Assembly: GCA_021405325.1 (NCBI GenBank)
Contig: QWII01000046.1
Coordinates: 124,001-188,000 of the forward strand
Length of the DNA stretch: 64,000 nt
Reading direction: 5' to 3'
Source of the DNA: Caldilinea sp. CFX5
GTDB lineage: Bacteria; Chloroflexota; Anaerolineae; Caldilineales; Caldilineaceae
Numbering within the stretch: position 1 is the first letter of the stretch; each line of letters begins with the position of its first letter. The notes beneath the pieces were generated by a model. It did not search any database and was not told where the DNA came from. It saw only the letters and a list, made by a program, of their open reading frames with translations. Position numbers and translations under genes: made by a program. Positions 60,107 to 64,000 of this stretch are shown one piece after another.

Positions 60107-62947
60107 TTAATAACAGGTTCGCTCCGGGTAGAAAATACGGCGGGCCGTGCAGGAAAGGTCACCGGCGTCAATCCGGGTGTCCTTGTTGCTGTCGCAATAA
60201 GGCGTGCCGGGAAAGGCGCCTTGGGGGGCATTCAGCCAGAAGTTCCCATCGAGATCAAAAATTTCAAAGGCCAACGCACTCAAATCGCCCGCCGTGATCC
60301 GGCCGTCGCCATTACAATCGCCGGGCGTTGTGGTTTGCACCAGCAAATAAGCTTGCGTCAGCGTATTGTTGCTTTCGTTCTCTTCGATGATCCGCTGGTT
60401 GGGGTCAACGGTGACGGTGAGCACCGCCGTGCCGATCATCGCCGGCGACCAGCTCTTGGCTGTCGCCACACTGACCATATCGCCGGCGGCCAGTAGCTTG
60501 GGGATGACCACCGTTTCGCTGAAAACGACCTTGCTCTTCATCGTGACTTGAAACAACAGTTCGATATAGCGCGCCGTTGCCGATTCGGCCAGAATGTGCG
60601 CCGTAAAGCTGATCGGGCGGCCGGTGGCTAAGGGCGCGTCTGCCGGTGGTTGGAGGGCGGTGGCGGCGACCCCGGCTCCCCCTTTTTCGGGCAAAAGCAA
60701 CAGAACGGGCAAACAAAAGACCTGCAAGACCTGCCCATTGGGATCATCGGCCAGCCAGAAAAGATTCAGCAGATCATCCCAAGATGATTGCGCCGTGAAG
60801 TTGTAAGCCTGTTGCGCATTGTTATACCAGTAGGCTTGCCAACTGCGGCTTTCACCAATGGCCGGCAAAGTCATGCGGGCAAAGTCGCTGTAGAGACTGA
60901 TCCCGCTGTACCCGTTCCAGTCCCAGGCAACCGCCGCCGTTGGATGAAGACCTTTGGGGATGCCGTTCTCGCCAATGCGCCGGTCACGGATCGCGTCCTG
61001 AAGCGTCGTGAGGAGGGCCTGGACGGCATTCTGCACCGCCGCGTCACTGCTTTGCTCCCCCAAGCGACGGGCGAAATCGCCAAGATCGGTAAGCGCGTCG
61101 GGCGTTTTTAACTCCCAGCTCTGCGCCGCCGGGTCGATATTGCAATAGGTTGTGTCATATTTACCGGCTGCTTGATAGGCTGCGCTCAATGTTTGCTGGA
61201 CAGCCGGTCGAGTCGCCGGCTCTTGCCAGGCCATCAACAGGGGCGTGACGACCTGATTCCATTGCGCTATAAGCGGCGGAATCTTACTTGCCTCCACCGC
61301 CACCACCAGACGTGGATAAGCGGCTGATTCTTCCGGCGCCGCCAACCCGGCGCGCAAAACGCTTTCATAGCGGGTGAGAATCGCTTGCGCGCGTTCCTGG
61401 ATGGTGAGGGTCGGCTTGTCTTCGGCGACCGCCGCCCCCGCCATTTCGGCGGCGAAGAAGGCGTAATTGGGCGAGCCGATCACCATCCCGGCCAGCGGTA
61501 CGCCATTCGGCGTCAATTCAGCCAGGGTCTCCAGCGACAGGGCAAAACAGTGAAAGAGATCCAGCAGATCGATCTGCTGAATGGGGCTGTTGACGAAAGC
61601 TGTCTGCAAGGCGCGCGCCAGGCTCCGTGGCGCCAGCAGCGCCGGGCGATATTGGCCCGCGCCGGCATCAAAGCTGCCGTGACAATCGGTAAAGGCCGGA
61701 TGGGCGCCACGTCTGGAGGGCAATGAAATGATGCCCGTGGTGGGCGGCGGGGCAGGCGCATCGGGGTTGCTATCGCAATAGGCCACCCCCAGGGCGCTCG
61801 CCACATCAACATCGGGGACGACCGATGCGCCATGACCAACATAAGAGAGGAAGGTGCGCGGCGCCTGCTGTCCATAGGTGGTAAAGAGCCAGCGCAAAAC
61901 ACCACCCAGCGTCGCCGCATCGGTCATGTTGTATTCAAAGCGCGCCGGTGTCGCCAACACCCCGTTTGCATCCGGTAAAAACGGTTCCGGGCCAGGGGAC
62001 AGCGTCCAGCCGGCGAAGGTCTGCGCCAACCGCTCATTGAGCGTGCTACTGCCCAGCACCCGCTCAACGGCGCCATTGCGGATGATCACCACATGGGTGT
62101 CGCCCACGCCATCCAGATCGACCACCAGCGCCGCTGTCTTCTGGGGTGCATTGGCTGTGGCTTGCACAATCCCTGTGAAAACGGCGCGGTAGTAGGGCGT
62201 CAGGTTAATATCAATATCGGCGGCATGGTTGTCAAAGACCAGCAGGTGGATGGTGAGCAACTGTTCGCTCTCAGCCACGCAGCGCAGCCCACTGGGTTGC
62301 ACCTGCTTTACACCTGCTCGCCAGCTTTGCCAGCGTTGATCTGTTGGTTCACAAAGCGTAGTGCGATCAAAAACCAACGTTTGCAATTGGGTGAGGTGGG
62401 TGAAGGTTTGGGGCAATGGCCCCGTTAACAGAGCATTGTCGCGCAAGTTCAAGCCCTGCAGCGTCGTCGCGTTGCCTAACTCGGCGGGTAGTGCGCCGGT
62501 AAATGCATTTTGGCTTAGATCAAGCTCTTGCAGTGGTAAGGCGCCAAGCGTGGCTGGTATGGCGCCTTGCAAGCGATTGTTCGATAGGTCGAGAATTTGG
62601 AGATAGGAGAGTTTGCCGATCGCGGCCGGGAGTACACCGGTCAGCCCACGGTTATTCAAGCTAATTTTGAGAAGCTGTTGCCCTGAACAGGAGAGGCCAA
62701 ACCAGGAACAGGGGCGGTTGTCTACAAACCAACCGGCGCGCGTGGCCCACTCGGCGCCATTGGTGCTTTGCGCGAGCGCCAGTAATACCTCACATTCCGC
62801 TTGGGAAATTTCTGTCACGGTTGTACAGGTAAAGCTTGTCTGGGCATGGCCCTTCGTAAAAACGCCAAAGAGCAGCACGCTGATCAGAAAAGGCAGCAGA
62901 AGAATGATAAAGCGCCGAACAGTTAGGCGGTGGGTAATCAGGATCAT
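60107..62947 (-). CDS. Exported LRR / clostripain-like / CARDB / dockerin protein
   Basis: 946 residues, GGAGG before the ATG. A signal peptide covers about 1-35 (LLLPFLISVLLFGVFTKGHAQ, cited in part). Plant-type leucine-rich repeats fill about 85-200 (LTGVLPAAIGKLSYLQILDLSNN-like units). About 230-600 is a peptidase C11 domain with the catalytic His in LSYVGHGAS (about 371) and the Cys in DLFHCFALS (about 465; the family norm is DACLM-like). About 770-860 is a CARDB/adhesion-type domain ending DPNQRIIEENESNNTL. About 874-946 is a type I dockerin with two calcium loops (DCNGDGRITAGDL and DSNKDTRIDAGDL). It probably acts outside the cell, perhaps docked to a cohesin protein encoded elsewhere. 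Confidence 0.88.
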   Translation of the reverse strand: MILITHRLTVRRFIILLLPFLISVLLFGVFTKGHAQTSFTCTTVTEISQAECEVLLALAQSTNGAEWATRAGWFVDNRPCSWFGLSCSGQQLLKISLNNRGLTGVLPAAIGKLSYLQILDLSNNRLQGAIPATLGALPLQELDLSQNAFTGALPAELGNATTLQGLNLRDNALLTGPLPQTFTHLTQLQTLVFDRTTLCEPTDQRWQSWRAGVKQVQPSGLRCVAESEQLLTIHLLVFDNHAADIDINLTPYYRAVFTGIVQATANAPQKTAALVVDLDGVGDTHVVIIRNGAVERVLGSSTLNERLAQTFAGWTLSPGPEPFLPDANGVLATPARFEYNMTDAATLGGVLRWLFTTYGQQAPRTFLSYVGHGASVVPDVDVASALGVAYCDSNPDAPAPPPTTGIISLPSRRGAHPAFTDCHGSFDAGAGQYRPALLAPRSLARALQTAFVNSPIQQIDLLDLFHCFALSLETLAELTPNGVPLAGMVIGSPNYAFFAAEMAGAAVAEDKPTLTIQERAQAILTRYESVLRAGLAAPEESAAYPRLVVAVEASKIPPLIAQWNQVVTPLLMAWQEPATRPAVQQTLSAAYQAAGKYDTTYCNIDPAAQSWELKTPDALTDLGDFARRLGEQSSDAAVQNAVQALLTTLQDAIRDRRIGENGIPKGLHPTAAVAWDWNGYSGISLYSDFARMTLPAIGESRSWQAYWYNNAQQAYNFTAQSSWDDLLNLFWLADDPNGQVLQVFCLPVLLLLPEKGGAGVAATALQPPADAPLATGRPISFTAHILAESATARYIELLFQVTMKSKVVFSETVVIPKLLAAGDMVSVATAKSWSPAMIGTAVLTVTVDPNQRIIEENESNNTLTQAYLLVQTTTPGDCNGDGRITAGDLSALAFEIFDLDGNFWLNAPQGAFPGTPYCDSNKDTRIDAGDLSCTARRIFYPERTCY

Positions 62948-63240
62948 GATTCCTCCGTAGGGATAAGGGTAATAGTCAGGATACGCATATAGCGCAAGGG
63001 AATAGGGTCAGCGTCAGCGCTCTCTGCATTATACCAGAAAAGAGTAAACAAGCTGAAAAAATTGTTTACGACAAAAGACGTACTAATTATTACAAAGTTT
63101 ACCGTCGAATATATAATTTTGCCTGTGCCGGTTAGTGAAGGTTGGTTTGTGAATTGGTCGGCGAATCGGTTGTGAACAAACTAACCAATCAACTAATCAC
63201 CTTAACCAATGAGCTGACTTTTTTGATGATGGGAAGAGCA

Positions 63241-64000
63241 ATGCTGCAAGCAGATTTTCCTGGCCTGGTCGCGCATGCACTGAAGCTTTACCGCGACGGT
63301 GATACGCTGGCGCTGGCGACAACCGCGCTGGCGGATAGCGCATTAGTGGAGGCCGAATTCCTTGCCGGCGACACCATCACACCAGCGGCGCGCGGGCGGG
63401 CCGTCCAAGCCGTGTTGACCTGGGCCATTCAAGAGTTGCGGCCCCATGGCCTCGAACCGGGGCCGTCTGCGGCTGGGCATCCTGGCGCCATGCCGCCGGT
63501 CTGGCGCTTCTACAAAATTCTTGCCCACTTCTACCTGGATCATTGGACCCTTGAGCGGATTGCTGCCGAGTTGAACTTTTCGCCTACCAGCATTGTGAAT
63601 CTGCGCACCAAAGCGATTGCCGCCCTGGCTGGTGTGTTGCAAACGGCGCTCGCCAGCAGTGCGTTGTTGACAGCGCGTCGTCAAGAAGTGATCAACCTGC
63701 GCTATGGCGCATTACAGTCAATCGAACAGGCCATTGTCCGTATCGCCGTTTTTTTTCAGCAGCCCATTCCTGTGCGTTTGTTAACCGAAATTGCGCCTGA
63801 TGCCACCACCACCGTTGTGCAAGAAGCGCTTGCCGTGATCGTGCAACAGTCGTTGTTGGCCTATGACGCCCAGGCGGGGATGGTCTATGCGCCGCCCTTG
63901 GTGCGCGACACACTGCTGGGGCAACTGCCCATCGATGAACGGTTGCGCTGGCATCAGAGCGCCGCCGGCTATTATGAAACCCAGTGTAATTATTGGGAAG
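63241..64000 (+). CDS. Large regulator-like protein, N-terminal part, cut by window edge
   Basis: An open frame runs from an ATG at 63241 (in-frame ATGs at 63226 and 63229 are alternatives) to the window end without a stop, giving about 253 residues. Residues about 90-135 (YLDHWTLERIAAELNFSPTSIVNLRTKAI) look like a sigma-region-4/LuxR-type helix-turn-helix. Residues 165-245 are helical, with RQEVINLRYGALQSIEQAIVRIAVFF and a winged-helix-like part ending WHQSAAGYYE, a pattern seen at the end of STAND/NB-ARC modules before TPR repeats. Probably the beginning of a TPR-containing regulator. No function is assigned. Confidence 0.7.
   Translation, partial: MLQADFPGLVAHALKLYRDGDTLALATTALADSALVEAEFLAGDTITPAARGRAVQAVLTWAIQELRPHGLEPGPSAAGHPGAMPPVWRFYKILAHFYLDHWTLERIAAELNFSPTSIVNLRTKAIAALAGVLQTALASSALLTARRQEVINLRYGALQSIEQAIVRIAVFFQQPIPVRLLTEIAPDATTTVVQEALAVIVQQSLLAYDAQAGMVYAPPLVRDTLLGQLPIDERLRWHQSAAGYYETQCNYWE

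Noticed and set aside
1..64000. Search for tRNA, rRNA, transposase, integrase, prophage genes and an origin
   Set aside because: None could be recognised by eye on either strand; small structured RNAs could still be missed.

Overview
This 64 kb window looks like the chromosome of a Chloroflexota bacterium, most likely an Anaerolineae/Caldilineae-type lineage. That placement is an inference from gene families, not from a marker gene: there is no rRNA or tRNA here. The hints are subtilases with short Trp/Ser minisatellite tails, several Uma2-type nucleases, a large LuxR/AAA regulator, a dockerin-bearing clostripain-like protease, lipoprotein/Tat sugar-binding proteins, moderately high GC, and many intergenic perfect hairpins. 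No transposase, integrase, prophage gene or CRISPR array was seen.

Layout. 1-7.2 kb: the start of an ECF sigma factor runs off the left edge. A decayed tandem duplication follows (LuxR regulator, cupin, AAA ATPase/nuclease, GNAT-like protein, membrane protein); the two copies have lost different parts, and both keep the same terminator hairpin with compensatory base changes. 7.3-12.2 kb: a 1001-residue ATPase-LuxR regulator, an O-methyltransferase and a SnoaL-like cyclase. 12.3-14.3 kb: a Uma2 protein, an EcsC-like protein and a broken AAA-ATPase. 14.3-20.2 kb: probable sugar-acid metabolism (enolase-superfamily dehydratase, hydroxyacid dehydrogenase, Gfo/Idh/MocA oxidoreductase, SDR) with a second Uma2 protein carrying a coiled-coil tail. 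20.3-22.5 kb: an ECF sigma factor, a probable anti-sigma factor and a Rieske protein, in one operon on the minus strand.

22.6-26.6 kb holds the most unusual set: a J-domain/pseudokinase fusion, a vWA-domain protein and a divergent PurA-like ligase, all in the same direction, with large perfect or near-perfect hairpins before and between the genes. 26.6-39.2 kb: a membrane HD-GYP protein, two secreted subtilases (one with its reading frame broken at an 18-bp minisatellite), a LysM/L,D-transpeptidase, two overlapping GCS2-type ligases (one without the HVHV motif), a decayed toxin-antitoxin pair and an M20 peptidase. 40.1-49.0 kb: three signalling genes in a row, ending with a 1614-residue protein that joins GGDEF, HD-GYP, GAF, histidine kinase and receiver domains.

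49.1-57 kb: two ABC importers on the minus strand, one YnjBCD-like and one of the carbohydrate (MalFG) type without its own ATPase. 57-60 kb: an MFS transporter fused to HEAT-like repeats, preceded by a GNAT acetyltransferase. 60.1-63 kb: an exported LRR-clostripain-CARDB-dockerin protein. The right edge cuts a gene whose N-terminal part has a sigma-region-4-like HTH. Overall the window suggests a heterotroph that takes up sugars and sugar acids, secretes proteases and has dense signal transduction.
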